From the NCBI GenBank assembly GCA_022059125.1, contig JAEUWY010000005.1:5704001-5768000 (forward strand): 64,000 bases of DNA. The letters run 5' to 3'. The position numbers and the translations under genes were made by a program. Of this stretch, positions 46,893 through 58,616 are shown in pieces (the stretch's first letter is position 1; each line of letters starts with the position of its first letter). The notes beneath the pieces were generated by a model that was given only the letters and a program-made list of their open reading frames with translations, was not told the origin of the DNA and searched no databases. The DNA comes from Corynespora cassiicola (taxonomy: Eukaryota; Ascomycota; Dothideomycetes; Pleosporales; Corynesporascaceae).

Positions 46893-48573
46893 ATGGCAGC
46901 ATCTGCTAACATGTACGTCGGTAGCCTTTACCTGTGCGTCTCTGTCTCCGTCTCCGTTTCCGTCGTACGGTCCTCGTCTACGCCGCGTCGGAATGGAGTG
47001 GAGGCGCGACATGGTTGGGCTCCGACCAAATTGGGTAACCTTTTGAAAAGATGGCGATGTGTAAGAGCAAATAAATGGATTTATGGAAAGAGAAATGGGG
47101 AAGCCGGGGATTGGATCAATGGGCGGGATACCCCCGGGACCGGGCTAGTATCTCCTCCTGTTTTTGGTTTCGTGGATGGAACATGGGGCTTTTTTTTTCT
47201 CTTTCTTTTTTTTTTACGTCTAAGCCGTCTGAGACGAGTGGTTAGATTAACGCCTTTCACCCCGTTCCCCGCGAGAGAGAAATGGAAATACAAGATTTTG
47301 GAAGATTGGCATTATCGTTGGTGTCATGTGGTATTGCACAGGTCTGCCTTGTCTTGTCGATCAGACCTCTGTAAGGCAAGAAATATTCGCCTGGTGCTGA
47401 TATTTGCTGCAGCCTTTCTGGCCCCGATGTCTTCGCGTTTGTTCATTAGCACAATCCACGTTCTTGGTCTTGTCTTCAACGTTGGACAAGTCTCTGGACA
47501 TCACAAGCCCAGCGAAAGGACTGTTGTCGACACAAAAGCCTATCCGAACTTATCTATTTTGTTGACCAAGTGGCACGTGTGGATACGTGTGAGGGTAATG
47601 TCTGGTGAGTAATTTGCAGAAGATGAGAGAGTTATGGCGGAGTCGGGGGCGCATGTGCTACTTGACTTTATGTTTTTAGGCGTACACCAAAGACTTCCCG
47701 GAGCGTGCATAACCTGTTTGCCTCAGGAAGTAACATTACGAAAGAATTTATGGAGGATTCCTCAACGAAACAATGCCGGGATTTGCACCCTAGTCGAAAT
47801 ACATGCTGCTCGGCAAGAAGAACAGCTTGAAGATTCGTAGAAGGGCTGTGCGGAACGCGTGGGATGGCCGAAGACGGACGAACACGCCCGGCCGACCTCT
47901 GACCTCGAAAACGACCACCTTGAACTATGCATGCCATGCGGCACTCCGTTCCACCTGAGACATTGCCCGCGCGGTTCAGCCTCGCGCGAGTCCCAGTGAC
48001 CGCGGCCCAAGACACCACCAGGCTCCCAATATCCCGAAACCCCCCCATGCGCCTTCCGAAAGCATACATCTCGCCCAGGTCACTTTCCGTCTTCCTTCTC
48101 TGCCTCAGTAGATGCGGCGCGCGAAATGATTGGACAGGCGCGCTGCACCCCATGTCTCGCGGCTCTTCGGATTGCGGCTTGTGCGGCACGGTGCATGACG
48201 TCGTGGGGGTTGGGTGGTTAATGTAGAGCCGCGCCACACTTTTGGATGCCTGGCGTACTTTTCTCCTCTCTCTCGCGGAGAACAAAGCGAGAGAATAGAC
48301 GTTGCGGGGAGACATGTTGGAAGTATATATACGAGGGGGCGAGGAGAGCAGACCGCCGCTATGGGATAGGAGAGGTTTTGAAAATAGGAAAAGACTTGAC
48401 CTGTTGGATGTTGGGTTTATATGTTCGGCTTCTTTATATTCGACCGGTCTTTGCCTGCTTGTCGCGTGCCCTGCCCCGGAAGTGACTCTGCGCTTCGTCC
48501 GCGAAGGAGAGACTGTGTCTCCTTTTCCCACCCCAAGGCTGGAGTCAGCAGCAGTACCACCACCACCACCATC
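46893..48573. other. intergenic region, no gene seen
   Basis: About 1.7 kb following the MAP kinase stop. It starts with ctccgt/ctctgt repeats (46941-46965) and has a T-rich tract near 47190-47215. A 378-codon minus-strand frame at 47668-48804 is judged spurious because it overlaps exon 1 of the RNase III-like gene antisense and lacks domains. Confidence 0.5.
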
Positions 48574-49262
48574 ATGCCGGCCCACATCAGCACTACGCAC
48601 CGCTACATGACCGGCTTCACGACCGAAGAGAAAGTAGCCAGGGCGGAGAAGCTTATTGGGTACAGGTTCCACAATAAGATTCTTGCGCTCCAGGCGCTTC
48701 AGTCGGGCAGTCGAGACAAGAACGTCGTCGTGTACGCCGACGACCACTTCGAGGTGCCGAACAACAAGAACCTCGCCATACACGGAGACATCATCTTGGA
48801 CCACGTTTTGTGCCTAAGGTGGCTGCGGACGGGAGGGCAGGCAAGTGAGTCAACTCTCATCCATTCCTTCTCGGGCCCTCTGTCGCGTCGCCACTGATGC
48901 CCTGCCATTTTGCGTTTCTCTTTACTCCCTCCCCCTCCAAAGCCTCACTGAACTGTAACTAACCTTTGCGTTACAAAAAAAAAGAAACCTGGGACGAGAT
49001 CCGCAAGGAGACTGTCAGCGACAACGCCCTCGATCACATGGGCAAGATGCTCGGCCTGGACAAGTGTGTCCTCGTAACGGACCTGCAGCTTCTGCAAAAC
49101 ACGCAGAAGCTCGGGTGGAAGAGCATGGCCACTGCGGTGGAGGCGTTGATTGGCGCTGTATATCTAGATGCTTCTGGTGGAGATCATGGAGAAGGGTTGA
49201 AGGTAGCGGCGAGGGTCATGGATGGCTTGGGTTTTTTCCGTCATCCTAATTTCGGTGGTTGA
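48574..49262 (+). CDS. small single-domain RNase III-like protein
   Basis: Two exons, 48574-48844 and 48985-49262, phase 1, give about 182 residues. The acceptor is an aaaag after a run of A. The chain follows the RNase III fold: a start resembling AEKLIGYRFHNKILALQALQ, the signature region NKNLAIHGDIILDHVLCL (containing the conserved Asp), and the C-terminal helix MATAVEALIGAVYLD (with the conserved Glu). There is no double-stranded RNA-binding domain or second RNase III domain. Such short proteins are widespread in filamentous ascomycetes, and the physiological role is not established. In the signature, HGD replaces the more usual (F/I)GD, and the first acidic residue (E of NERLEFLGD) is replaced, so activity may be reduced. 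A role in RNA processing is inference. Confidence 0.78.
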
Positions 49263-49523
49263 TGGGTGGTCCAAGTAATGTTGTATGTAGGGCAACGAAG
49301 AAGAGGGGCTTAGGTGGTGCTTTGGTGTGAGAGCTTGCTGGAGCGTTGGAAGATTTTCCTTTTGCTTTTTTTCCCTATTGCCTTTGCTTCCGTTGATGGA
49401 CTGCTATAGTTAGACTTTTCAGGCTTCATCGCCACGCACACAGCCTTGCTCCTTTTGGCTATAACAAACTGCCTCGAGATTGATAACAACTTTAAATTTC
49501 AACGCCGCCTTTTCCGTTTCCCC

Positions 49524-51319
49524 TCATTCTCCTCTAGGCTTGACCTGCACGTTGAATTCTGGAAACACGAACCACGCCGCATACGTCTTCAAGGGCTCGT
49601 CGTTTTCGAATATAATGTCGAATTTTCGCACAATCTGCGGCACTACCTTGTTAATCTCAAGAAGGCTGATGTTCTTGCCGATGCAGGTTCTGCTCCCGGC
49701 TCCGAACTGGTTGAAGAGCAGGTCAGTAGAGACTTTTGCTGGATAGGATGTTGTATGGCATACCGCAAACATCATAGATTCCTTCAAATCGCCCTCACAC
49801 TTCTCTTCTAACCATCTCTCAGGCCGATACTCGTCGGCATCCTCTCCATAAATATCTTTGTTGTGATGCAAAACCCAGGCGTTTGCTCCAACATCAATCT
49901 GCAGGTTTCCATCAGTCTAAGATGATGTTGAATAGAACGGATCATTACTCACACCCTCGGGAAAGTAAGTTCCTGCAAGCTCAATCCCTCCCTTGGGGAC
50001 CTTTCGGGGTAGCATGGTTCCCACCGCCGGGTGAATGCGGAGACTCTCCTTGATGACGGCTTGCAAATATGGCATCTTTTGGGCTTCCTGGAAGGTGATC
50101 GGATCGGAGATCTTGCCTTCAGCAGCCAAAGTGTCGATTTCATGGCGGAGCTTGAATAGCTTGTCAGGATTCCTATACAGATACCAAAACGCGGTGCTAA
50201 GAGTGATTCCGGTGGTATCGGATCCTTTTCGATGTAAGCCTCTTGTTCAAGGTGTTTTAGCGTTATGGAAATGAGGGTCTCCTACCAGCGCCAATGTTGC
50301 TACCACATGAGTCGAAAATGTGGATAGGGCCGACTTTGCTCTCGGCTTCCAGCTCGATTAGTTTCTTGAGAAAACTGTCATATGGGGCCACTTGATCTCC
50401 TTTTTTGTTCGCCTCCCGAAACTTGAACACTTGAGAGTCGATCATCATCCCCAACGCCTGGGTTGACTGCGTCTTTCCGACTAGGCGGTAATAACGGTGA
50501 ACCCACGAGTTCAAGTCGGGGACCAACCCGATTTGAGCGAGATGCCGAAGTTGAGCATGGAGATCCTTTATAATGTCGAGGCTGTCTGCTTCTTTATCCA
50601 TCATGTCGAAAGATTTGGTGAACTACACGTGTTAGCACGGCACACCAGAATTTACTTGCCAGGTAAACTCACCGTGATCTCTCCAATTACATCAAAGGCA
50701 TAGTACTGCATGAATTGCGGGAGTGATATCTGTCGGTTCTCGGTGGAAAACTGATCCATTTTGTGCAAGCAGACACCAGTCATCTTGTCGACAGCCTCTT
50801 CGTAAGAAACCATTGTCGACATACTGTACAAGTTCGCAATCTTTCTGCGACGCTCCCGATGCTTGTTCGCGTCTCTCATGATAAAGATGTTTGATCGATC
50901 ATCGCCAGGAATCTCGAGGCTTTCGTAGAATTCAGTCTTCATAAGCTTGGCGCCGTGTTCGTAGATCTTCTTGACGTCGGCAGGATCGCTGAAGCTGTAG
51001 CGATTGGGGCTCACACGAACGACAGATCCTGAAAGGTCAGTTGATCTAAAGTTTCTATTCTGAGGTTTCGTAGCCACCTACCATACTTCTTGTGCAGGCG
51101 GATATACTCGAGGTTGTTGTCTCCCTTGAGAACAGACCCCAACTCGGAATATCGTGTCAATCTTGCGAGAAGAGGACCGCGGACATTTCTCGTCGGCGCG
51201 AAAAGTAGGCCGTGGAGAAAAGGTACAAGCCAATAACACAAAATGGTCGTGCCAAAGAGACCAAGAAGTGACGATACGTCGAAACTGGTAATGTTTCTTA
51301 AGAGCCAAGAGCTAGCCAT
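49524..51319 (-). CDS. cytochrome P450 monooxygenase
   Basis: Six exons, 51319-51082, 51028-50673, 50622-50286, 50224-49953, 49898-49764 and 49706-49524, in phase, give about 506 residues. An N-terminal membrane anchor (~15-35, SSLLGLFGTTILCYWLVPFL) places it on the endoplasmic reticulum. All P450 signatures are present: I-helix AGSDTT near 309-315, K-helix ExxR at Glu370-Arg373, the PERW motif, and the heme loop FGAGSRTCIG with the ligand Cys454. The pattern is closest to the pisatin-demethylase-like group of fungal P450s, but the family number and substrate cannot be set from sequence alone. It is the last gene of a run of five minus-strand redox/regulator genes, so it may oxidise or demethylate the same substrate as its neighbours. 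Confidence 0.92.
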
Positions 51320-52161
51320 CGCGCCTGTTGCAATTGACTGTTCTTGTTCGCAAAGATAGCTCTTCTGTCACCCAGCGCCATTTCGAACTGATATACATTT
51401 CGCGCTCGGTATCCCGGAGTTTGGATCAGTGCGCTACTTGAAAATACAATCGGCTTGACTGCATGCATGAAATTCTAGGACTGTGGAGATGCGTCTCTCT
51501 CCATTGTCACAAGGGTAGTAGCCACCACCACATATTCTCGTTGTCCTTGTTCGCACCAATCATAAGCAGATCGTGCGGTGAGCCTTAGCGGATTGAAGGT
51601 TTGGTCAGTGGACTTTGTGAGCCCGACTTTGGCCCGGCACACTACAAGGTGGGGAGGTCCAGTTACCCACCCGGAGAGTGCCACCCGGGCCGACTGCAAC
51701 ATCCCCAGAAAGGCAACGATCATTCTTCCCCACCGGTGAATGCCACCCTCCGGCTACCGGCTTTACCCAAGCCTGACGTATTTGCGCAGACTTAGTATCC
51801 GTGGGCCGCGGTGGCTCGTAAAGTCGGTGCGGTATCTTGAAAGTCCGACCATGTCTCGCGTAGATGCATGAATAACAAATGCTGCTATCGTGATGGTGAT
51901 CATGAGAACCTTGGAAGTCACTTTCCCCCAGGCGCCGTCAGCGGTCCCTGAACCGCTCGTACAATCATGTGATATATACGATGCCTCGAGCAGATTTGGT
52001 TCATGGTTTTAAATGTATACTTAGGCACAGAAAGTCGGTACACGCGACGAAAGGCATAGAATTTGTAGCTTTGGGTCCTTCATATTCAAATACTATTTGA
52101 TACCTATTACAACCCAGCACTACGACCATAGCTGATTGAACGACTTCAGGCCGCTTTGCGT
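51320..52161. other. intergenic region between P450 and oxygenase genes
   Basis: 840 bases with no supported coding frame. It should hold the P450 promoter and the 3' end of the oxygenase gene. Confidence 0.5.
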
Positions 52162-53703
52162 CTACAAAGCACACCCAAAATCATTTGTTGGAGTTTTAGC
52201 TTGCGTAGCCAAATCTACATCCCTTCCATCCACCCAGCTCCCATGTAGACCATCCAACAATTTGAACGGAAGCTTGATATCCGCGATGGGGCCTTGGTCG
52301 ATCTTTTGGGCCTCGAACAACAATAGATGGCTCCGCTGTTCTTGGTACATATCTGCCAAAATAACGATATACCCATCCTCTGGCGGAGCATTTTCCGAGC
52401 GTGGTACAAAACATGGCTCTTGAAATGTGACATCATCGCCATGACTGTAGCTTTGTGTCTTCCCAGTAGCAAAGTTGTGGCATACTAACGTGTTGAATCC
52501 AGGCTGGACAGCCCCGTTGTGTGAGAGAGGTGGCTTGGTCGTATCGATCGTCAACATCCAGTACCTATCATACTTCTTGCCAATCAAGCGATCATCGACG
52601 CGCCCGAACTCATAAACGCCCTCCGCCACAACCTTTTCAGGGTGTACCTTGTCTTCAGTATCGCCGTTGGGATCGACTCGAAAGCGGAGTACCGGTGCCC
52701 AGACCGTACTGGGATCGTAGAAGTACTTCTCGCCCTTGCTATTGGGGAAAAACGGGAAAACCGAGTCGGTCCAAACACTAGCATCTAGCACGATCTTCCC
52801 GTCTTCTTCGTATGCATTGATGGTGTGCGAGAAACAACCCTTGAAGGCCTTGAACCATCTCACATCCTCTGGCTTCGCCTGGCGGCGCGGCACCACGCCA
52901 AGGAACTGATGGTCTTCATTCTCGTCCCAATAAAAATGCTCGCCACCTTTCACCATTTGCTCTAGGCTAGATTTCAATGGATTGATGGGGAACACGACAT
53001 AATTGTCGGTGAGCCAGAAGTCGTGGATCATACAAGCCCAAGGGGCTTTGAACCACACTTCCTCGGAAACGAAGCCTTTTTTATCAACGGTGAAGGAACA
53101 AATGTCCGGAGAAGCTTCGCCCTTGGCTTCATATCCAAAAGCAACCAATTCGCCGGTAGCCGCGTCTGCTTTTGGGTGGGCGGTATGCGTGGGGCAGCGG
53201 AATGTTCCATGATAGTCGATCATGCCTACTGTTTCGAGTGTGGTAGCGTCGATCTCGAACGGCGGCGCGTCTTCCTTTAAAGCCATGATCTTCTCCGCAT
53301 GATATATTACGTGGGTGTTCGCCGTGGTGCGGGTGAGGACGTCGCGTACGCGAGGATCGTCTGTGTATTTGTTGCGATAGCGACCGAATAGAGCGCGACG
53401 GGCGGCACGCTCAGCGAGGAACTTTGGCGTCCGGACATATCGGTTCTTGAAGTCAACGTGGCCATCTTTGAAGTAGAAGCAGCAAATGTTCCCGTCTCCA
53501 TTGAGTGGAATCTCATCCTCGCCGAACATTGAGGGAAAGGCATGGTCGGGTTGTACGCGATAAAAGGCGCCATGTAGGTCCTCTGGGACCTGGCCGGTAA
53601 CTTCAAGTTCGTATACCTCGGCTTCAAAGCGTGTATGGTCGTAGTTCCATGCGCTCATCTGGTGGTTACGAGCGAACACATTACTGGGAGTGATGTGAAC
53701 CAT
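52162..53703 (-). CDS. carotenoid/stilbene-cleaving dioxygenase family enzyme
   Basis: A single exon of 513 residues, the usual length for the carotenoid cleavage oxygenase (RPE65) superfamily. The four iron-binding histidines are all found in the expected contexts: His176 (PTHTAHPKAD), His227 (MIHDFWLTDN), His293 (GCFSHTINAYEEDG) and His487 (LDGLHGSW). The N-terminal YRVQPDHAFP...PLNGDG block and absence of a plastid or membrane segment suit the fungal branch that includes lignostilbene-type dioxygenases and resveratrol-cleaving enzymes. The reaction would be oxidative cleavage of a C=C double bond giving two aldehydes or ketones, in the cytosol. Apocarotenoids or isoeugenol-like phenylpropanoids are alternative substrates. 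The neighbouring P450 and two reductases fit modification of the products. Confidence 0.9.
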   Translation of the reverse strand: MVHITPSNVFARNHQMSAWNYDHTRFEAEVYELEVTGQVPEDLHGAFYRVQPDHAFPSMFGEDEIPLNGDGNICCFYFKDGHVDFKNRYVRTPKFLAERAARRALFGRYRNKYTDDPRVRDVLTRTTANTHVIYHAEKIMALKEDAPPFEIDATTLETVGMIDYHGTFRCPTHTAHPKADAATGELVAFGYEAKGEASPDICSFTVDKKGFVSEEVWFKAPWACMIHDFWLTDNYVVFPINPLKSSLEQMVKGGEHFYWDENEDHQFLGVVPRRQAKPEDVRWFKAFKGCFSHTINAYEEDGKIVLDASVWTDSVFPFFPNSKGEKYFYDPSTVWAPVLRFRVDPNGDTEDKVHPEKVVAEGVYEFGRVDDRLIGKKYDRYWMLTIDTTKPPLSHNGAVQPGFNTLVCHNFATGKTQSYSHGDDVTFQEPCFVPRSENAPPEDGYIVILADMYQEQRSHLLLFEAQKIDQGPIADIKLPFKLLDGLHGSWVDGRDVDLATQAKTPTNDFGCAL

Positions 53704-54410
53704 GGCGTAGACGGTTGTTTCTGGTTCAAGCCATCATGGAGCTGCTCGTCGACGCTTTATCCCACATCTGGGCTTACGCTAATTTGGATAGCGGGGATAG
53801 GTCGGCAAGCCAACCGGTTCATGAAACATGAAGCCGTGAAATGTCGAGACGTAGTATTCTTCAGTTAATGGCCTGTCAAAAAGTTTACTTTGAGACGCCG
53901 GCATGCTGTCAAACTTTGTCGGTTATCGCGACTTGCTTTTAGCTGGCTGTAAGAGGAGGTCTAGTTTCACACCTGGGCTATCAAGATGATTCGACGTTGG
54001 TTCGCCGATATACCCACGTTGATCGCCAGACCTGCCCGAGATGACTGAAAAGCCTTCCATTTACCATCCGAATCCAAACAAAAAGGGGTCAGCGTCGCAC
54101 TGTATTCTGGGGTGCATCGGTTCCCGATCCTTACCCGCTCCCGCTATTAGTGTGCTTGGACGGACGATTTGCGGTCGGAATTCAACCTCTGCGCGTGGTT
54201 AATTGCCCCGCGCAATTGTTGAACTAAACCCATTACAGATTCGTTGCCAGATGTAAGCATCCATGAGAAAGAACCGGGAAAACATACTGCGAAGAGGTTG
54301 AAGGCTCTCGCAAAATTACATCTGTCTATACGTAGCATTCCTATGCAAGCCATCTATCATATTCTTGAACTAAACGCGGGTGTGTCATTGAAGTGGGAAG
54401 TCGCTAACGA
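53704..54410. other. intergenic region between oxygenase and reductase genes
   Basis: Some 700 bases that should contain the oxygenase promoter. No gene is seen. Confidence 0.5.
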
Positions 54411-55604
54411 TCACCACAAGTTAGGGGCAATGCTGTAGTATTGCTTGAACCCTCCCTTTTCCTTTGCGACTTGGAACGCCCTCTCATGTTCATCAAGGCT
54501 GAAAACTGTATGCTCAGCCCCGCTGCGCCTTCCAAGCTTGATCAAATCTGATTCAACCAACTTGATTGTGAGTTTGATGCCGCTCGGATCAGTTCCCCAC
54601 TTCCCAGATATCGTGATATTGGCGTGCATAATATGCACATAGGGAATCTCCACAGTCCCAGAGGCTCCACCGCTCAAAACGACTCGTCCGTTGGTTTTAA
54701 CAGCCGCGAGACCTGCTGCGAAAAAGGGCGGGCTTTTTAGTGCGCCGGCTGTCCAGTCGTTGAAGACATCAGCGCCATGACCCCCAGGGGTAGCAGCGCG
54801 AACAGCGAGCTCATCGACCTTATTATCACCCGTCATGACGACGGTGCTGAATCGCTCATGGTCACCCAGTTGTTGCCGAAGTATATCTAGTTTGTCTTTG
54901 CTTCGCCCAAGAGCAACGACACGAGCGCCTAATGCAAGCGCCAGTTCGCATGCGGCTCCCCCAAACGTGCCGGTTGCAGGACCAATGATGACAGTTTCAC
55001 TGGCCTGAAGTTTGGCGGCTTCAATGAGAGCACCGACTGCCATGGCGTAGTATGGGATCTCCTGAAGCTCTGCGGGCGTGTAGCCGAGCTGTTTCACCAG
55101 CCGGTCATCGTCAAGCAAGATGGCGTTCTCCAGTGGAATTTTCTGGTACTGTTGCAGAGATCCATCTCTCCATTCTCCCTCCATGAGCTTAAAGCCCTTG
55201 TCACCTTCGCCGCCATGGTGTCCTTGTATAATCGTGACGCTTTTATCATCGCGCGAAACAACGAAGGGATCGAAGTAGACGAGGTCGCCGGGCTTGAGGG
55301 TTACGGCGTCGGGGCCAACAGCACGTACACGGCCAATGCTGGCGGGATTCGGGACCAGAGGAAGCTTGAGGTTCAGCTGCGGAAGGTGTCTGAGTTCGGG
55401 TGAGAAGTTAGCCAAGAAAGATGAGAAAGGGTTGACGCACCCTTTGTGGATATCATCAGCATAGGGCACGATGGCGGAGTCGAGCACCTCGACCACCACC
55501 GATCCAGCTGTCGCATCCGGGATGGGAAGATTGACAAGCTCCAATGGAGAAGTGAACGAAGAAAGCCATAAAGCACGATTGGTGGCGGGATTTTGTTGGC
55601 GCAT
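54411..55604 (-). CDS. medium-chain dehydrogenase/reductase (quinone-oxidoreductase-like)
   Basis: The frame is open for 397 codons, but it contains a 51-nt segment (55440-55390) with a gtgcgt donor, a GGCTAAC branch site and a ctcag acceptor. Removing it gives exons 55604-55441 and 55389-54411 and about 380 residues, with DDIHKGHLPQLNLKLPLVP at the junction matching the family pattern. The protein has the GroES-like N-domain and a Rossmann NAD(P)-binding region (GPATGTFGGAACELALALGARVVALGR). I do not see the cysteine cluster of the structural zinc site, so it is probably a zinc-independent reductase. Substrate unknown; aldehydes, ketones or enones released by the neighbouring oxygenase are candidates. 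It is the middle gene of the five-gene run. Confidence 0.85.
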   Translation of the reverse strand: MRQQNPATNRALWLSSFTSPLELVNLPIPDATAGSVVVEVLDSAIVPYADDIHKGCVNPFSSFLANFSPELRHLPQLNLKLPLVPNPASIGRVRAVGPDAVTLKPGDLVYFDPFVVSRDDKSVTIIQGHHGGEGDKGFKLMEGEWRDGSLQQYQKIPLENAILLDDDRLVKQLGYTPAELQEIPYYAMAVGALIEAAKLQASETVIIGPATGTFGGAACELALALGARVVALGRSKDKLDILRQQLGDHERFSTVVMTGDNKVDELAVRAATPGGHGADVFNDWTAGALKSPPFFAAGLAAVKTNGRVVLSGGASGTVEIPYVHIMHANITISGKWGTDPSGIKLTIKLVESDLIKLGRRSGAEHTVFSLDEHERAFQVAKEKGGFKQYYSIAPNLW

Positions 55605-56223
55605 TATTGGCGAAGAATATCAGCTTCAGAGGTGGTCTAAGCGAACAACAACAGTTCAGCCTGGCGTTTGGCATTTTCTGTGTTTATTAAGGATCAACAA
55701 TGAAATGGCGTGCCTCTAATTTGTCCTTGATCGGGATGATTGCCACCTGTCTGCGAGATATCTCATTTGAGAGCAGCTCAAGTTCATGCACGATAGGTAG
55801 CCACCCATCATGGCCGCCACATGCGCGCCCTGTGTCCACCCAAAAGTACCCACTCAAGCCACCCACATAGTCCCCACCTCGGCATTGACATCTGAATTAA
55901 CTAGATCAACTACGCAAGAGAAGGCCATCGTCATATTATCCGCAATCCTTTTTACCATCGATATTCTTGCGCGATCGTACTGAGTTGCCGATTTCTTGTT
56001 GTCGCACCTTACTCTTAAACATCTTGACTTCGTTTCGGAATTTCAAGCAACACATTTACAGCAATGCTTTGAGTACAACATTGGGATGTCGCGGGATAAC
56101 GCTGAACACTACGAATGAACTCTCGACGGCTTCGATCAAACGTTCAATCAATTTTCGAAGGGCGAATTTGAGGCTGATCCACCCAGGTATCTTTTCAACT
56201 GTTTAGAAACAGCAAGTGGCCCT
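55605..56223. other. intergenic region between reductase and regulator genes
   Basis: About 620 bases, holding the reductase promoter and the 3' end of the regulator gene. No gene is seen. Confidence 0.5.
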
Positions 56224-58616
56224 TTACCCGATGTTAGTGAGTAGCCATATAGTATCATGTACAGCGCATTTCCTACATTGCCAGACTGAGCCGTTGGACA
56301 GCAGTTCCGCCGAAATTGCAAGCGGAAGCTTCGATAGATCGCCAGATATGGGACCATGCAATGATTCTGTCTCTGGTATGAGATCTTGAATGAGCTTGTC
56401 AATGGTTGGGCGCATTCGCAAGCTTGGGATATGCACAGGTTTGCTTATGAGATACCAGCTCAACAGCAGTCCTGAAGACAAACATCAGCCTCATTCACCC
56501 GTTATTAGATGTATACTTCTAAGCAGATGGCTATGAAAATGGGTGACATACCGCTTTCATAGCAAGAATTAGAACCAATGGGTGGGAATAGATGGGGTGC
56601 TACTTGCGAGATGTAGCTGATACCCACTTGACAATCCCAATTGAGCGCCTCTCCCGCTCGCACCAGGGCAACTTCTAACTTGGACGAATAATCTAATTCC
56701 GAAAGCCTCAAGCTGTCCGTTGTTGTTTTGAGAACATCTGGGGATTCTATCATGTGCTTCATTTTTGCCAGAATTTTGCTGCCATATAGATGATAGAACA
56801 CAGAATTCAGCAATCCATCTGCCGACTTGATCATCGGACATATTATGGAAGATTCTTTCTCTTTATCAGCGTTTCGTTCTTTCAGTATCCCATCGATGAG
56901 CCGTGCAGCTTTCTCAAGCTTGTCGACAAGGAGATTCGTATACAGATCGCGATGATTTGGACCCACAAGCGCTTCGAAGGAGCAAACTCGCCACAGGATC
57001 GAGGATACGACGGCAACGAGACCAAAGTCACTGATATGTGTGTATGGTTCCTGCCCGGCGAACAGGCAACTGAGGATTTGATGTATTTCCTGGTGCTGGA
57101 GAGGCACCCGCCAGCTTTCCTCGTCCAACAGCCATATTGAGGTATCGCAAGGAATCGGAAATGACGCGTCGAAGAAGGGTGCAGTGAAACACTGCTCTTT
57201 GGCTGTCGAAGCTATCGCTGCGCCAATCTCGATGGTGCTCGCAATGCATCTTTCAAGGTATAAGCGCAGGGCAAGCCACAATAAGGAAAACTCTTACCTG
57301 CTGATACTTTCCTGGTAGACCCAATCCTTGTATGTCATTGTCGAATGTAAAGGTTTTAATTCTTTAAAGGCATCTCGAGTAAGCTATACGGCCTTTGATC
57401 AGTCAAGAATCTCTCGGGCGTAAATTGAGACGAACCTGTACAGCAAACGGGAAAACATGCATTGCACGTTGCTCCATATCAGAGTTTCCTCCGTATGCCC
57501 CAAAAAAGCTCATTAGAATATAGGTTTGGAACATCCATAGTGAAAATTGGGTGTCTCTATCCGGCTTCTCATTTCCACGCTCAACCTGAGCTTCACGTTA
57601 AGTACGTAATCGATTCTCTTTGAGGAATGGCTTACTTGAAACATGAGTTGTTGTGCAGCACTGTGCAATCTCGCCGCCATAGAGTGCTCGCATAGATAAA
57701 GTGCGCCGCACGCCATCATTACTATTAGTAAAGGAGCTGCCACCGTTAATGCCAGCCTATAAGTGGCTATTGCATACGTACAAGGAACTGTTGACACATC
57801 GAACGTGGGCCTGTGCACAATAGGTGTATGGGGCGCCATGTGCCGGAAAAAGGCGTTGACAAATCGAAGAAGGGCGGGCTTGGAAGGAAATCGAAACGCG
57901 GAAAGACACTGATTCGTGTCATAAAGGGCAACATTCGCCTGAGCGCTCGCATAGTCGACATCTACAGAAGTTAAACCTGCGAAAGAGCTGGTAGTGGACT
58001 GATCCACATTCAAAGAAATGAGGTGGTTTTGGTCGTTGCCAAGTGCCTGGTCCAGTAGCACCTGAGAGGCAGAGTGTTTGGGTTGGGAGGCCAAAAACTG
58101 CGAAAAGCCCGGGGACGTGATGGAGGATCCCGTGAAGGTGTTTAGTACGTTATCCGCGATACCGATAGAAAATTGATGATCTTGAAAGCTCAGAGGATCG
58201 AATTGAAAGTCGCGAAGGACTTCATTGCTCATGTCTATATGCCCCAAGACTGGGTGCAGATCGGCTCGGCCCGCCTGATTACCATCCGATGCGAGCGATA
58301 GCTCTGAACTCGATGCAGTAGACGTTGGCGAACCATTGAACGTCGGGATAGAGCGGGATTGGAGGGGCTCTTTTTGCACAGCTTCAGGATGAAAATTTCT
58401 TGTATGCCGCACAATCACGTCCTTGCGGGTAGATGCGACAGGACAAAATTGGCAGACAAATGGTTTCTCTGCCCGATCTGGAGGGGGTCAATACTTTGGG
58501 ATATTGCAAAACGGCTTCGAGGAGAGGGGGTACTAACGTGTCTTCTGGTGCCGTCTCAGGTGCGCCGATCGGCTGAATGTAGCCTTGCACTGAGGACAGA
58601 CGAGCGGCGCTGTCAT
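56224..58616 (-). CDS. C2H2 zinc-finger transcription factor with fungal-specific regulatory domain
   Basis: Six exons, 58616-58538, 58477-57636, 57585-57436, 57383-57298, 57249-56552 and 56471-56224, all in phase, give about 700 residues. Two C2H2 fingers lie at the N-terminus: Cys7/Cys10/His23/His27 and Cys35/Cys38/His51/His56, joined by a TGEKP-like linker (THRAEKPF) encoded across the first splice junction. After a Ser/Thr-rich region, the fungal_trans fold begins near residue 225 (FPSKPALLRFVNAFFRHMAPHTPIVHRPTF) and extends to the C-terminus. It should be a nuclear regulator, and its position inside a run of four metabolic genes makes it the natural candidate to control them. The first, short exon carries half the DNA-binding domain and is easily missed. 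The targets are inference. Confidence 0.88.

Noticed and set aside
47668..48804. 378-codon open frame on the minus strand
   Set aside because: It runs antisense through exon 1 of the RNase III-like gene, lacks domains and has an odd composition; it is a shadow frame.
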